The notes: generated from the letters alone by a model not told the origin. A DNA stretch of 64,000 nt from a bacterium (GCA_024226515.1 JAAELQ010000317.1:1-64000); one strand, 5' to 3'; counted from the first letter of the stretch, positions 1 to 11,486 are shown. Numbers and translations are program-made.

Positions 1-61
1 CGCGGTCCGTCGCAAGCCACATTTCCGACTGACTCTCTCGGTCCCGACGGCCCATCGACAT
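1..61 (-). CDS. Start of a leftward gene cut by the window edge
   Basis: Reading leftward from an ATG at 61 gives about 20 residues (MSMGRRDRESQSEMWLATDR) before the window ends. A strong Shine-Dalgarno sequence, AGGAGG, lies about 8 bases upstream of this ATG, and a TAAAAT -10-like hexamer lies further upstream at 87-92. These three signs suggest a real gene rather than noise. The second in-frame ATG at 55 is an alternative start. Too little protein is visible to name a family. Confidence 0.5.
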   Translation of the reverse strand, partial: MSMGRRDRESQSEMWLATDR

Positions 62-86
62 CGGAGTCCTCCTCGTTCTCGGATCG

Positions 87-105
87 ATTTTACTCGAACG
101 TTCGA
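87..105 (-). promoter_or_regulatory. -10-like hexamer next to a 12-bp palindrome
   Basis: On the minus strand the hexamer TAAAAT (87-92) sits 26 bases before the ATG at 61. Directly upstream of it is the perfect palindrome TCGAACGTTCGA (94-105). A palindrome beside a -10 hexamer is a usual place for a repressor or activator site, but the regulator is unknown and chance cannot be excluded. Confidence 0.3.
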
Positions 106-166
106 TCGGCGAGATGGGAGTTTTTCAACGGGCTGCTAGGAGCCTGTCCGAGCCGCCTGCCGGGAC

Positions 167-194
167 TTGACAGGTTCGAGGATCGGTCTTATCC
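167..194 (+). promoter_or_regulatory. Possible promoter of the fmdB-like gene
   Basis: A perfect -35 hexamer TTGACA lies at 167-172. The best -10 candidates, TCTTAT (187-192) or TTATCC (189-194), give spacers of 14 to 16 bases, which is short, so only the -35 element is convincing. Confidence 0.3.
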
Positions 195-225
195 CTTCTG
201 CACCTTGTTCTAGGGGTTTTGCTTC

Positions 226-501
226 ATGCCGATCTACGAGTACCGCTGCACGGGCTGTGACGAGGTCACCGAGGTGATCCACAAGGTGGGCGAGGGCCCG
301 CTGCGTAAATGCCGGAAATGCGGGGACAAACTGGAGAAGCTCGTCTCACGGGCCGCGTTCCAGCTCAAGGGCGGCGGCTGGTTCAACGAGGGCTACGGCT
401 CCGGCGGGAAGAAGGAGTCCTCGACCTCGTCCTCGTCTTCGTCCTCTTCCTCCAAGAAGTCGACGAAGAAGTCGAGCGGCGGCTCCAAGACCGGCGATTG
501 A
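226..501 (+). CDS. FmdB-type small zinc ribbon protein
   Basis: This 91-residue protein begins MPIYEYRC and carries two CxxC pairs (Cys8/Cys11 and Cys29/Cys32), the hallmark of the FmdB/CxxC_CXXC_SSSS family of putative regulatory zinc ribbons. The C-terminal third is low complexity: a run of serines followed by lysines and glycines, a tail common in this family. No biochemical function is established for the family beyond a suggested regulatory role. It ends 55 bases before purD, in the same direction, so co-transcription is possible. Confidence 0.85.
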   Translation: MPIYEYRCTGCDEVTEVIHKVGEGPLRKCRKCGDKLEKLVSRAAFQLKGGGWFNEGYGSGGKKESSTSSSSSSSSSKKSTKKSSGGSKTGD

Positions 502-556
502 CCGTCTTCCGAGGCGCGTGGAATAATCCCGCTTTTCCACGGAGCGCGTCCCACTC

Positions 557-1848
<1,292 letters not shown>

Positions 1849-1852
<4 letters not shown>

Positions 1853-2376
1853 GCTCCGCCGAACCGGCCTGGGTTCAGATCATGATGGGCAGCGATTCGG
1901 ACCTGGAGGTCATGTCCGAGGCGGCGAAGGTGCTGGGCAAGCTGGAAGTGCGCTACGAGGTGACCGTGACGTCCGCGCACCGATCGCCGCAGCGCACGGT
2001 GGAGACGATCCAGGACGCGGAACGACGCGGCGCGCGCGTCTTCGTGGTCGGAGCCGGCCACGCGGCACACCTCGCCGGGGTGACCGCAGCGCACACGACG
2101 CTGCCGGTTCTGGGCGTCCCCCTCGCCTCCTCGGATCTCAACGGACTCGACTCGCTGCTGGCGACCGTGATGATGCCGGCGGGGATCCCCGTGGGCACGC
2201 TGGCCATCGGCAAGGCCGGCGCGGCGAACGCCGGTTGGTTCGCGGCGTCGATTCTCTCGGCCTCCGACGACGCGCTCCGGCAGCGCCTCGCCCAGCAGCG
2301 CCAGGCCATGGAGCGCAAGGTCGCGGAGAAGAGCGACGCGGCCCAGGGCCGCCTGGCAACGCTGCTCGACGCGTGA
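1849..2376 (+). CDS. purE: N5-carboxyaminoimidazole ribonucleotide mutase
   Basis: The 175-residue protein has the class I PurE signatures: MMGSDSDLEVM at residues 10-20, TSAHRSP near residue 43, and VPVGTLAIGKAGAANAG-like sequence (IPVGTLAIGKAGAANAG) in the C-terminal half. The enzyme moves the carboxylate of N5-CAIR to C4 in purine synthesis. Where E. coli reads GAGGAAHLPG this protein reads GAGHAAHLAG; this loop varies among bacterial PurE proteins. It overlaps purD by four bases. The partner purK is not in the window. Confidence 0.95.
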
Positions 2377-2380
2377 GGTC

Positions 2381-3760
2381 GTGGCGGACGGATTCCATAG
2401 CGTTACGTTCGGCTGCAAGCTGAACCAGTTCGACTCGGCGGCGATCGAGGGCGAGTTGGTGCGCCGCGGCTACGCTCGCCGGGACGCCCCCGAGCGCGCG
2501 GCGCTGGTGATCGTCAACACCTGCACGGTCACGCATCGCGCGGATGCGGACGCGCGTAAGGCGATCCGTGCCCTGCGCCGCTCGAACCCGGACTGCACGC
2601 TGCTGGTCACCGGCTGCTACGCCGAGCTCGACCCCGAGACCCTGCGCGAGCAGGACGGCGTGGACCGCGTGTTCGGCAATCGCGACAAGCCGCGGCTGGC
2701 GGAGATTCTCGACGAACTCGGGTTCACTACCGCCTCCCCCGCCGCGGCGGTCGCGCCGCGCGGAGACCGGGGCTGCGACGGCACGCTCGGCCTGCCCGAC
2801 GCGGTCTCGTACGGCGAGCGCTCGCGCGCGTTCCTCAAGGTGCAGGAGGGCTGCCGGCTCGCCTGCTCGTACTGCATCATCCCGACCGTGCGCGGCCCCA
2901 GCCGCTCGGTCGCACCCGGCGACCTGCTCCGTGCAGCCCGGCGATTGTTCGAGTCCGGCTATCACGAGGTCGTTCTGACGGGCGTCAACACCGGGGACTA
3001 CGGCCGCGACCTCGCCCCGCGCACCGACCTCAGGGCCCTGCTCGACGAGCTGCTGAAGGTCTGCGGCCCGCGACACCGGATCCGTCTCAACTCGCTGGAG
3101 CCGTTGACGGTCAGCGACGAGATCGTGGCCCTGATGGCGCGCGAGAGGCGGATCGCGCCGCACCTCCAGGTCCCGCTGCAATCGGGGTCGGACCCGGTGC
3201 TGCAGGCGATGCGGCGCAACTACCGCACGGGCGACTATCTGGAACGACTCGAGACGTTGAGCGAGGCGGTGCCCGGCATCGGCCTCGGCGCGGACGTCAT
3301 CGTCGGTTTTCCCGGCGAGACCGAGGAGGACTTCGAGCGAACCGTCGCGCTGGTACGCCGCTCTCCGCTGAGCTACCTGCACGTGTTCTCGTGGTCCGCG
3401 CGGCCCGGAACGCCCGCGTCCGAGCTACCGGGGCGCGTGGACGAGGCCGAGATCCGGCGGCGCTCCGCGCGACTGAGGTCCGTCGCCGCGGAGAAGTCTC
3501 TCGCGTTTCGCCGCAGCTTCGAGGGCCGCTCGATGGACGCCGTGCTCCTCGGTCCGCGCAGGGACGGCCGCGGAACTCGCGCGCTGACCGGCAACTTCAT
3601 CGAAGTGGCCGTGGCGAAAGGGGCCGCGGAGCGCCGCGGCATGGTGCGGGTCAGAATCGACCACGCGAGCGAGAGGGAGACTCTCGCCGTCCTGCAGGAG
3701 GACGCCGACGCGGCGGGACGACCGCCGTCAGGCGGCCGCCCGAGCGCCGTTCGAATCTAG
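2381..3760 (+). CDS. mtaB: tRNA t6A37 methylthiotransferase (MtaB family)
   Basis: This 459-residue radical SAM methylthiotransferase adds a methylthio group to t6A37 of tRNAs reading ANN codons. The N-terminal UPF0004 domain has Cys12 (FGCKLNQ), Cys48 (VNTCTV) and Cys79 (TGCYAE) for one Fe-S cluster. The radical SAM motif CRLACSYC gives Cys158, Cys162 and Cys165 for the second. A TRAM-like domain closes the protein. The GTG start four bases after the purE stop is chosen because it directly precedes the conserved FGCKLNQ motif; a GAGG ribosome-binding sequence overlaps the purE stop. MiaB is the alternative, but the GCKLNQ and CRLACSYCI forms fit MtaB better. Confidence 0.9.
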   Translation: MADGFHSVTFGCKLNQFDSAAIEGELVRRGYARRDAPERAALVIVNTCTVTHRADADARKAIRALRRSNPDCTLLVTGCYAELDPETLREQDGVDRVFGNRDKPRLAEILDELGFTTASPAAAVAPRGDRGCDGTLGLPDAVSYGERSRAFLKVQEGCRLACSYCIIPTVRGPSRSVAPGDLLRAARRLFESGYHEVVLTGVNTGDYGRDLAPRTDLRALLDELLKVCGPRHRIRLNSLEPLTVSDEIVALMARERRIAPHLQVPLQSGSDPVLQAMRRNYRTGDYLERLETLSEAVPGIGLGADVIVGFPGETEEDFERTVALVRRSPLSYLHVFSWSARPGTPASELPGRVDEAEIRRRSARLRSVAAEKSLAFRRSFEGRSMDAVLLGPRRDGRGTRALTGNFIEVAVAKGAAERRGMVRVRIDHASERETLAVLQEDADAAGRPPSGGRPSAVRI

Positions 3761-4032
3761 GTCACGACAAGGTCTTTGAGTGACTTGGCGATGGTGAACT
3801 TGGCCACCGTCTTCGCCGGAATCTGAATCTCGGCGCCCGTGAGCGGGTTGCGGCCGGTGCGCGCTTTTCGATGGTGGACCTTGAACTTCCCGAGCCCCTT
3901 GAGCGGAACCTCTCCGCCGTCACGCATCGCGTCCTCGATCAATCCGGTCAACGCGTCGAGAAACCGCTTGACGTCGGTCTTTTCCATCCCGGTCCGCTGC
4001 GCCAGAGCTTCGATCGTCTGGGTTCGAGTCAT
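3757..4032 (-). CDS. HU/IHF-family DNA-binding protein
   Basis: The 91-residue product has the standard size and fold of DNABII proteins: an N-terminal helical dimerisation part and the DNA-intercalating arm with GRNPLTGAEIQIPA at about residues 60-73. It would bend and compact the nucleoid DNA. A GGAGG ribosome-binding site lies 8 bases before the ATG. Its stop codon interlocks with that of the convergent mtaB gene: both TAG stops share the palindrome CTAG at 3757-3760. HU versus IHF subunit cannot be decided from the sequence. Confidence 0.93.
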   Translation of the reverse strand: MTRTQTIEALAQRTGMEKTDVKRFLDALTGLIEDAMRDGGEVPLKGLGKFKVHHRKARTGRNPLTGAEIQIPAKTVAKFTIAKSLKDLVVT

Positions 4033-4104
4033 CTGCTGAGCCTCCGAATCGAAATGGGGCGATTCAGCCCGGAATTGGGCGATCCATGCCCCCCGACGGC
4101 CCTT

Positions 4105-4132
4105 AGTATCACCGATTCGACCCTCAAATCAA
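4105..4132 (-). promoter_or_regulatory. Putative sigma-70 promoter of the HU gene
   Basis: On the minus strand TTGATT (4127-4132) and GATACT (4105-4110) are separated by 16 bases, close to the sigma-70 consensus. The site lies about 70 bases upstream of the HU start codon. Confidence 0.45.
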
Positions 4133-4157
4133 CGGAAATCCGCCCGAAACATGGTCT

Positions 4158-4655
4158 TTACCCCTCCGCGGGGGGCAGCGAGCCCAGGATCGACTCGACG
4201 ACGACGTCGATTCCGGGCGAGGCATCCACCCGGACATCGGCCAGCGCGTAGGTGGCACGCCGGCGCTCGAAAAGTTCCCGGAAACCATGAGGGTCCGCCT
4301 CCCACAACGGACGCGAGGCCCCCTCCCCTACCCGCCTGCGCGCGATCTCGGGGAGGACGTCGAGCCAGACGGTGGTCGCGAGGCGGCGCAGCCGGCGCCG
4401 GTTGCCCGCTGCCGCGTACAGCCCACCGCCGGCGGCCACCACCAGATTCGAGCGGCCCTCGAGCGAGCGCAGGACCTCCCGCTCGAGCTCGCGGAATCTC
4501 TTCTCGCTCGAGCGGCGGAAGATCTCCGCCACGGGGCACCCCTCGCGCTGCTCCACGAGGGTGTCCGTGTCGGCGAAATCCCAGCCCAGCCGGTCCGCCA
4601 GCGCCCGGCCGACCGAGGACTTGCCCGAACCCATGAAGCCGACGAGGACGATCAT
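4158..4655 (-). CDS. aroK: Shikimate kinase
   Basis: The 165-residue protein is typical in length for shikimate kinase, which phosphorylates shikimate in the chorismate pathway. The P-loop GFMGSGKSSVG is at residues 6-16, the substrate-binding DTD is at 29-31, the AAGGG shikimate-binding motif is at 74-78, and an SRPLW lid sequence follows in the C-terminal half. The ATG at 4655 is chosen because it begins directly at the P-loop strand and overlaps the upstream gene stop (ATGA). It is the last gene of a leftward operon. Confidence 0.95.
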   Translation of the reverse strand: MIVLVGFMGSGKSSVGRALADRLGWDFADTDTLVEQREGCPVAEIFRRSSEKRFRELEREVLRSLEGRSNLVVAAGGGLYAAAGNRRRLRRLATTVWLDVLPEIARRRVGEGASRPLWEADPHGFRELFERRRATYALADVRVDASPGIDVVVESILGSLPPAEG

Positions 4656-5071
4656 TCGAGGAACCCCTCGAGCCGCTCGGGTGTGGGCCACACCGCCCCG
4701 GCGACGATGACCTGCGTCGCGACTCCAGCCAGCGCCTCGGGCCGTCCCGACAGCGTGAAGGCGATCCAGCCCAGCGCCGCGATCGAGGTGGCCAGCCCGC
4801 TCGCCGCCAGATTGGCCTGCTCGAAGACGCGGACTCGCGCGGCGGGGTCCGTCTCCGCGGCGGGCCGGTCGCGCAGGTAGAGATAGGTCCTGTAGCCCAG
4901 CACCGGACTCACCAGGCCCAGCAGCATCGCCGGCATGACCAGGAACGAGGCCCGTACGCCACCGGCCAGCCAGACGCTTGCCGTCGTCAACAACAACACG
5001 ACGACCGGCGGCAGCCCGACGATCAAGCGCCCGCGAACCAGCGCGCGCTCCACCGACGGGTCGAGGCTCAT
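4652..5071 (-). CDS. Small integral membrane protein, function unknown
   Basis: The 139-residue product has three or four hydrophobic stretches: around residues 15-35, 43-60 and 92-130. I do not recognise a family. It is overlapped at both ends by ATGA junctions, with the DUF1684 lipoprotein gene upstream and aroK downstream, so it is surely translated as part of this operon. Its role cannot be inferred from context, since the neighbours act in DNA repair and aromatic synthesis. Confidence 0.75.
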   Translation of the reverse strand: MSLDPSVERALVRGRLIVGLPPVVVLLLTTASVWLAGGVRASFLVMPAMLLGLVSPVLGYRTYLYLRDRPAAETDPAARVRVFEQANLAASGLATSIAALGWIAFTLSGRPEALAGVATQVIVAGAVWPTPERLEGFLE

Positions 5072-5727
5072 TGCGCCACGGTTTCCTTGAATCCACGTTC
5101 GCCGGCAGCGATGCGAACGCTCAGACGGTTCTCGGGCGGGGTGCGCGGGCAGGCGAAGCGATCGACGTCGCCGTAGGCGCACGACGGATTGTACGCGGAG
5201 TTGAAGTCGAGCACGTAGGGTCCGCCCTGCGCCCCGACCAGGTCGACGTAGCGTCCCGCGGGATACGTCTCGGTGCCCGTCGTTGCATCCATGAACGGCA
5301 GGAAGAACCCTCCGGCGCCGTCGACGAGATGGTAGACCTGCAGACGTTGCGCGCTGCCGTCCACGGTGAAGTCGACCCACCCGACCTTGTCGCACTCGCG
5401 ACTCTGCCCCGAGGTCGTGACGATCGTGAACCGTTCGGGCTGCGCATACAAGCTGACGTGTCCGCCGAAGTGGAACCGTTCGTCGGGCTCCCAGTGATCC
5501 AACCCGGCGAACCCCGCTCGATCCTCCTCCGCCAGCGGCGAGGTGGGATCGTCGCGGAACCAGTCGTTCTTGGATGCCCGGTCTCGCTCGAGCGAGGCCT
5601 GCCAGCCTCGCGGCGGATCGAGCCGGATCAACCCTTCGGGCGGCGCCGTGCGGCAGCCGACCGCAACTGCCGCGGCCAGCACGACCGCAGCGATGGAAAG
5701 TCGTTTCGTAGTTCGCATGTTCACCAT
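5068..5727 (-). CDS. DUF1684-type lipoprotein
   Basis: This protein of up to 219 residues begins with a basic-hydrophobic signal ending in AVAVGC, a plausible though not ideal lipobox. The mature part matches the DUF1684 family: GHVSLYAQPERFTIVTTSGQ-like and YPAGRYVDL segments, then DFNSAYNPSCAYGD and RFACPRTPPEN near the C-terminus. DUF1684 proteins are of unknown function. The start may be the ATG at 5727, which overlaps the helicase stop, or the ATG at 5718. Its stop overlaps the next start by four bases. Confidence 0.85.
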   Translation of the reverse strand: MVNMRTTKRLSIAAVVLAAAVAVGCRTAPPEGLIRLDPPRGWQASLERDRASKNDWFRDDPTSPLAEEDRAGFAGLDHWEPDERFHFGGHVSLYAQPERFTIVTTSGQSRECDKVGWVDFTVDGSAQRLQVYHLVDGAGGFFLPFMDATTGTETYPAGRYVDLVGAQGGPYVLDFNSAYNPSCAYGDVDRFACPRTPPENRLSVRIAAGERGFKETVAQ

Positions 5728-8700
5728 TCGACCGGCACGCGGACCGTGCGCTCGGAGTGGTCACGGTACAGCAGGTAGCCCCGTTCGCGCCCCAAATCGA
5801 ACAACCGTCGCGTCAAGTCTACGTCCTTCTTACAGTACTGCTCGATCAGGTCGATCCGACCCTCCTTCCACCACTGCAGGCTCTGCAGCCCGTCGGCGGA
5901 CTTCGACTCCCCGAGATTGACCTCGCACAGGTGGGCCAGCGAGATGCGGAACCCCAGCCGGCCGTGGATGTCGCCGAGCAGGTCGAACGTGCGGATGCGA
6001 TCCAGGTCCCACTCGGTGTAGGCCGAGAGCACCGTCAGATCGAAGCGGTCGAGGTTGAACCCGATCACGCGGTCGGCCATGACCAGGTCGAGCAACAGGC
6101 TCTTCACGTCCGCCTCGTAGTAGGTGCGGAACGCCCTGCGGCCGGTGTCGTAGGTCACCGCGAGGCCCAGGCGCATCTTGTCCGTGTTGGCCCACCCCCC
6201 GACCTCGTCGGCGCTGTACTGGGTCTCGAGGTCGAAGACCAGCGTGCGTTCGCCGTTGCTCGGGCGCGGTGCCTCCGCGACGCGGGGCGCGGCCTCCGGC
6301 GGACTGTCGAGCGCCGCCTCCCGCGCCGCGCGGGCCTGCTCCGGCGACAGGTTCCCGGCTCGCGAGACGCCGTGACGCGACGCGGGCGGATCTGTGGGGT
6401 CGTCCGCGGGCGGAGCGGAGGGGCGGCTCCGCGGCGGCGCTTCCGGCGGCGGCGGGAAGGGCGCGAGACGCTCCGGTTCGCGCTTCGGCGCCGGCCGGAC
6501 GCCGATCTCGTCGAGCGTCCGCTCGCCGGCCAGCAGGCGCAGGGTCAGCAGCGCCGCCTCCTTGTCGAGCGGCTTGTTGCCGTTGCCGCACTTGGGCGAC
6601 TGGATGCAGCCCGGACAGCCGTCCTCGCACGGGCAGTTCGCCACCAGCTCGAGCGTGCGGCCGAGCAGGTCCTCGAGATCGCGGAAACCGTGCTCGGCCA
6701 GCCCCGCACCGCCCGGAACACCGTCGTAGACGAAGATCGCCGGTCCCCCGGTCTGCGGGTGGCCGGTGTAGGAGATGCCGCCCACGTCGTCGCGATCGGC
6801 GATGGCCAGCAGCGGGAACAGGCCGATCGTCGCGTGTTCGGTGGCGTGAATTCCGCCCATGAAATGCAGCTCGCGTTCCGCGTATGCGGCCGACACTTCC
6901 GGGGGAAGCTCGATCCAGAATCCGGTGGTCTCGAAGATCAGCGGCGGGACCTCGAGCGGGTGCACCGAGATCGACTCGCCGTCGAACAGGCGCTTCTTCT
7001 GATACTCGCGAATGCGCACGGTGACCTTGAGTCGGCCCAGGCCGACGACGAACGGGCCGAGGTTCTTCGTCGCCCTGCGCTCGAGGATCTCGGTCTCCTT
7101 GTCGCCCAGCACGACGGTGTAGTAGTCGACGCGGGCCGCAACAGCGGTCACGCGACGGCGCTCGGCGTCGAGGTCCAGGACGGCGTAGGACTGCCCACCA
7201 TGCAGGTAGACCGCCCCCGGGTGACACTCGTGATACACACGGCGGGCATCGACGCTGCCGAGCAGCTTCCCGTCGCGCTCGACGATGCTGAACGGCTCTC
7301 CGCTCGAGCGCGGGCTGACGTCCCGGTGCGGATTGCGCCGGAAGGCAAAGAAGCGTTCGCCGTCCGCGTCCTGGACCAGGCGCCCTTCGTGGGCCAGGTC
7401 CCGCGCCAGCGAATCGAGAGCGGCCCGATCGAGCTCTGCCCGGGTCAGCGGCTCTTCGGATGCCGCACAGACCAGGTGCCGCCCCGCGACGAACGGGTTC
7501 TGGGGATCGAGCACGGCGCGCTCGAACTGCTCGCCGAAGAACAGCTCGGGGTGGCGCACCACATATTGATCGAGCGCGTCGGGCAGCGCGATCATCACCA
7601 CCAGCCCCGCCCTGGAGTGACGTCCGACGCGCCCGATGCGCTGCCACGACGAGATCAACGAACCGGGATACCCCACGAGCAGGCACACGTCGAGGCCGCC
7701 GACGTCGATGCCCAGCTCGAGCGCGCTCGTCGAGAGCACGGCGGACAGGTCGCCCCGGAACAGACGCGCCTCGAGTCGCCTGCGCTCTTCGGGCAGGTAT
7801 CCCGCGCGATACGGGGCGACTCGTCGGGCCAGCTCGGGCTGTTGACGGACGAGCCAGGCGTAGAGCAGCTCGGTGACCCGGCGTGCCTTGGTGAACGCGA
7901 TCGTCCGCAGATCGGCGTTCATCGCCTCCGCCAGGACACGCACCGCGACCGTGTACGGCGAGACGCCGACCGGGTTCAGGAACACGACGTCGCGCGCGGC
8001 ACGCGGCGCACCGGACTCGGCGATGACGTCGAACGAGCGACCGACGAGCGTCCGCGCGAAGTCGGCCGGGTTGCCCACGGTGGCCGACGCCGCGATGAAG
8101 CGAGGCTCCGATCCGTACAGCCGGCAGACCCGCTGCAGGCGCTGCAGGATGTGGTGCACGTGGGTCCCGAACAGGCCGCGATAGACGTGCAGCTCGTCGA
8201 GGACGACCCAGCGCAGGTTCCGCAACAACCCCTCCCAGTCCTGATGCCGCGAGAGAAGCCCCATGTGCAGCATGTCGGGGTTGGTGATCAGCGCGTCCGG
8301 GAGATCGGCCTTGATCTTCTTGCGACGCGCCTGCGGCGTGTCGCCGTCGTAGATCTCGAATCGCGGGGGTCGCAGCGCCCCGAGCGAGCCGGCCAGCGAA
8401 CGGAATCCGGAGAGCTGGTCCTGAGCCAGGGCCTTCGTCGGATAGAGCAACAGCGCCTTCGAGCCGGGCTCCTCGATGAAGGACTCGAGCAACGCCGTGG
8501 CGAACAGCAGCGTCTTCCCGGAGGCGGTAGGCGTCACGACCAGCACGTCGCGCCCGGCGCGCACGCTATCCACTCCCCGGGCCTGATGCTCGTACAGACG
8601 TGCGAGGCCGAGCGACTCGAGCCCCTCGGCCAACCGCGTGGGAAACGGTCGCTGCGGCTCGCCGAAACACGCAGGCGAGCCTTCCAGGCGCCGATGGTGC

Positions 8701-8756
8701 GACACCATCGCCCCCAGAGTCGGATGCTGCATCAGATGTTCGACGAACTCGCGCAT
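5721..8756 (-). CDS. MrfA-type DEAD/DEAH helicase fused to a DEDD exonuclease domain
   Basis: The 1011-residue protein starts at the ATG at 8756 (MREFVEHLMQ). Motif I TPTASGKT is at residues 75-82, motif II reads DELH, and the C-terminal RecA domain has GRVGRHSRAG. A cysteine cluster, CPCEDGCPGCIQSPKC, lies near residue 706 as in the DUF1998 region of MrfA. A proline-rich linker (about 735-835) leads to an RNase H-like exonuclease domain with FDLET, GFNLDRFD and YCKKDVDLT, matching the DEDD motifs of MrfB/YprB. In Bacillus subtilis MrfA and MrfB are separate proteins that remove mitomycin C lesions without UvrABC. Here one chain would do both. An upstream in-frame ATG at 8829-8831 is rejected because the sdh promoter overlaps it. 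Confidence 0.88.
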   Translation of the reverse strand: MREFVEHLMQHPTLGAMVSHHRRLEGSPACFGEPQRPFPTRLAEGLESLGLARLYEHQARGVDSVRAGRDVLVVTPTASGKTLLFATALLESFIEEPGSKALLLYPTKALAQDQLSGFRSLAGSLGALRPPRFEIYDGDTPQARRKKIKADLPDALITNPDMLHMGLLSRHQDWEGLLRNLRWVVLDELHVYRGLFGTHVHHILQRLQRVCRLYGSEPRFIAASATVGNPADFARTLVGRSFDVIAESGAPRAARDVVFLNPVGVSPYTVAVRVLAEAMNADLRTIAFTKARRVTELLYAWLVRQQPELARRVAPYRAGYLPEERRRLEARLFRGDLSAVLSTSALELGIDVGGLDVCLLVGYPGSLISSWQRIGRVGRHSRAGLVVMIALPDALDQYVVRHPELFFGEQFERAVLDPQNPFVAGRHLVCAASEEPLTRAELDRAALDSLARDLAHEGRLVQDADGERFFAFRRNPHRDVSPRSSGEPFSIVERDGKLLGSVDARRVYHECHPGAVYLHGGQSYAVLDLDAERRRVTAVAARVDYYTVVLGDKETEILERRATKNLGPFVVGLGRLKVTVRIREYQKKRLFDGESISVHPLEVPPLIFETTGFWIELPPEVSAAYAERELHFMGGIHATEHATIGLFPLLAIADRDDVGGISYTGHPQTGGPAIFVYDGVPGGAGLAEHGFRDLEDLLGRTLELVANCPCEDGCPGCIQSPKCGNGNKPLDKEAALLTLRLLAGERTLDEIGVRPAPKREPERLAPFPPPPEAPPRSRPSAPPADDPTDPPASRHGVSRAGNLSPEQARAAREAALDSPPEAAPRVAEAPRPSNGERTLVFDLETQYSADEVGGWANTDKMRLGLAVTYDTGRRAFRTYYEADVKSLLLDLVMADRVIGFNLDRFDLTVLSAYTEWDLDRIRTFDLLGDIHGRLGFRISLAHLCEVNLGESKSADGLQSLQWWKEGRIDLIEQYCKKDVDLTRRLFDLGRERGYLLYRDHSERTVRVPVEW

Positions 8757-8830
8757 CGGAGAGGTTCCGTGAGGCAGGCGACCCGCGGGGATTATGGCAC
8801 GCGACGGGCCGCTTTCACCGCAGGAGTCCA

Positions 8831-8859
8831 TTGAAAGCGCGGCCCGCTGCGACTAGAAT
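8831..8859 (+). promoter_or_regulatory. Sigma-70-like promoter of sdhCAB
   Basis: TTGAAA (8831-8836) and TAGAAT (8854-8859) are spaced by 17 bases, a near-consensus promoter. It lies 28 bases before the sdhC start, and a CTGGAG ribosome-binding sequence lies in between. Confidence 0.7.
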
Positions 8860-8887
8860 CCCCTCTCTTATTCGATCTGGAGTTGGC

Positions 8888-9565
8888 ATGCGCGGCACCA
8901 CGAGCCTCATCGGCTCGTCCGTGGGCAAGAAGATCGTGATGGGGCTGTCGGGAGTATTGCTCTTCGGCTTCGTCATCGGTCACATGATCGGCAACCTCAA
9001 GGTCTACCAAGGCGCCGAGAAGTTCAACGCCTACGCGGAGTTCCTACGCGAGGCGGGGGCACCGATGCTGGGGCACGGCCAGGCGCTGTGGATCGCGCGG
9101 CTCGTCCTGCTGGCCTGCGTGGGAATCCACATCGCGGCTGCCGTGCAGCTCGCGGTCGCCAGCAGTCGCGCCAGGAAGACGCGCTACAAGAAGTTCGACG
9201 ACCTGTCGTTCAGCTACGCGTCGCGCACGATGCGCTGGGGCGGAGCGATCATCACGGCGTTCGTGATCTACCACATCCTGCATCTGACGCTGGGAACCGT
9301 GCATCCGGACTTCGAGCACGGATCCGCCTATCAGAACCTCGTGGCCGGGTTCCGCGTCTGGCCGGTCTCGGTCGTCTACATCCTGTGCATGTTCCCGCTG
9401 GGTCTGCACCTGTATCACGGCCTGTGGAGCCTGACCCAGACGCTGACGCTGGACCATCCGCGGGTGAAGCAGTACCGGCGAGTCGCCGCCGCCGTCCTGG
9501 CGGGCGTCGTCGTCGTCGGCAACGTCTCGATCCCGATCTCGGTGCTGACCGGGATCGTGGGCTGA
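8888..9565 (+). CDS. sdhC: Succinate dehydrogenase cytochrome b558 subunit
   Basis: The 225-residue protein is a five-helix cytochrome b of the type B succinate:quinone oxidoreductases, as in Bacillus, Bacteroides and actinobacteria. Histidines placed in helices (GHMIGN near residue 41, GIHIAAA near 80, YHILHLT near 128, HLYHGLW near 178) are the likely ligands of two haem b groups. It anchors SdhA and SdhB to the membrane and passes electrons to quinone. It is the first gene of sdhCAB and starts at the ATG after CTGGAG. No separate sdhD is present, as expected for this type. Confidence 0.93.
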   Translation: MRGTTSLIGSSVGKKIVMGLSGVLLFGFVIGHMIGNLKVYQGAEKFNAYAEFLREAGAPMLGHGQALWIARLVLLACVGIHIAAAVQLAVASSRARKTRYKKFDDLSFSYASRTMRWGGAIITAFVIYHILHLTLGTVHPDFEHGSAYQNLVAGFRVWPVSVVYILCMFPLGLHLYHGLWSLTQTLTLDHPRVKQYRRVAAAVLAGVVVVGNVSIPISVLTGIVG

Positions 9566-9575
9566 TGAGGTCGGT

Positions 9576-11485
<1,910 letters not shown>

Positions 11486-11486
<1 letters not shown>

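Noticed and set aside
8757-8831. A 25-residue N-terminal extension of the helicase from the ATG at 8829-8831
   Set aside because: The extension has no family character and overlaps the sdhCAB promoter; the ATG at 8756 starts directly with the conserved part.
5757-8834. A 1025-codon plus-strand frame opposite the helicase
   Set aside because: Its translation is a shadow rich in R, Q, V and D, while the minus strand has all the helicase and exonuclease motifs.
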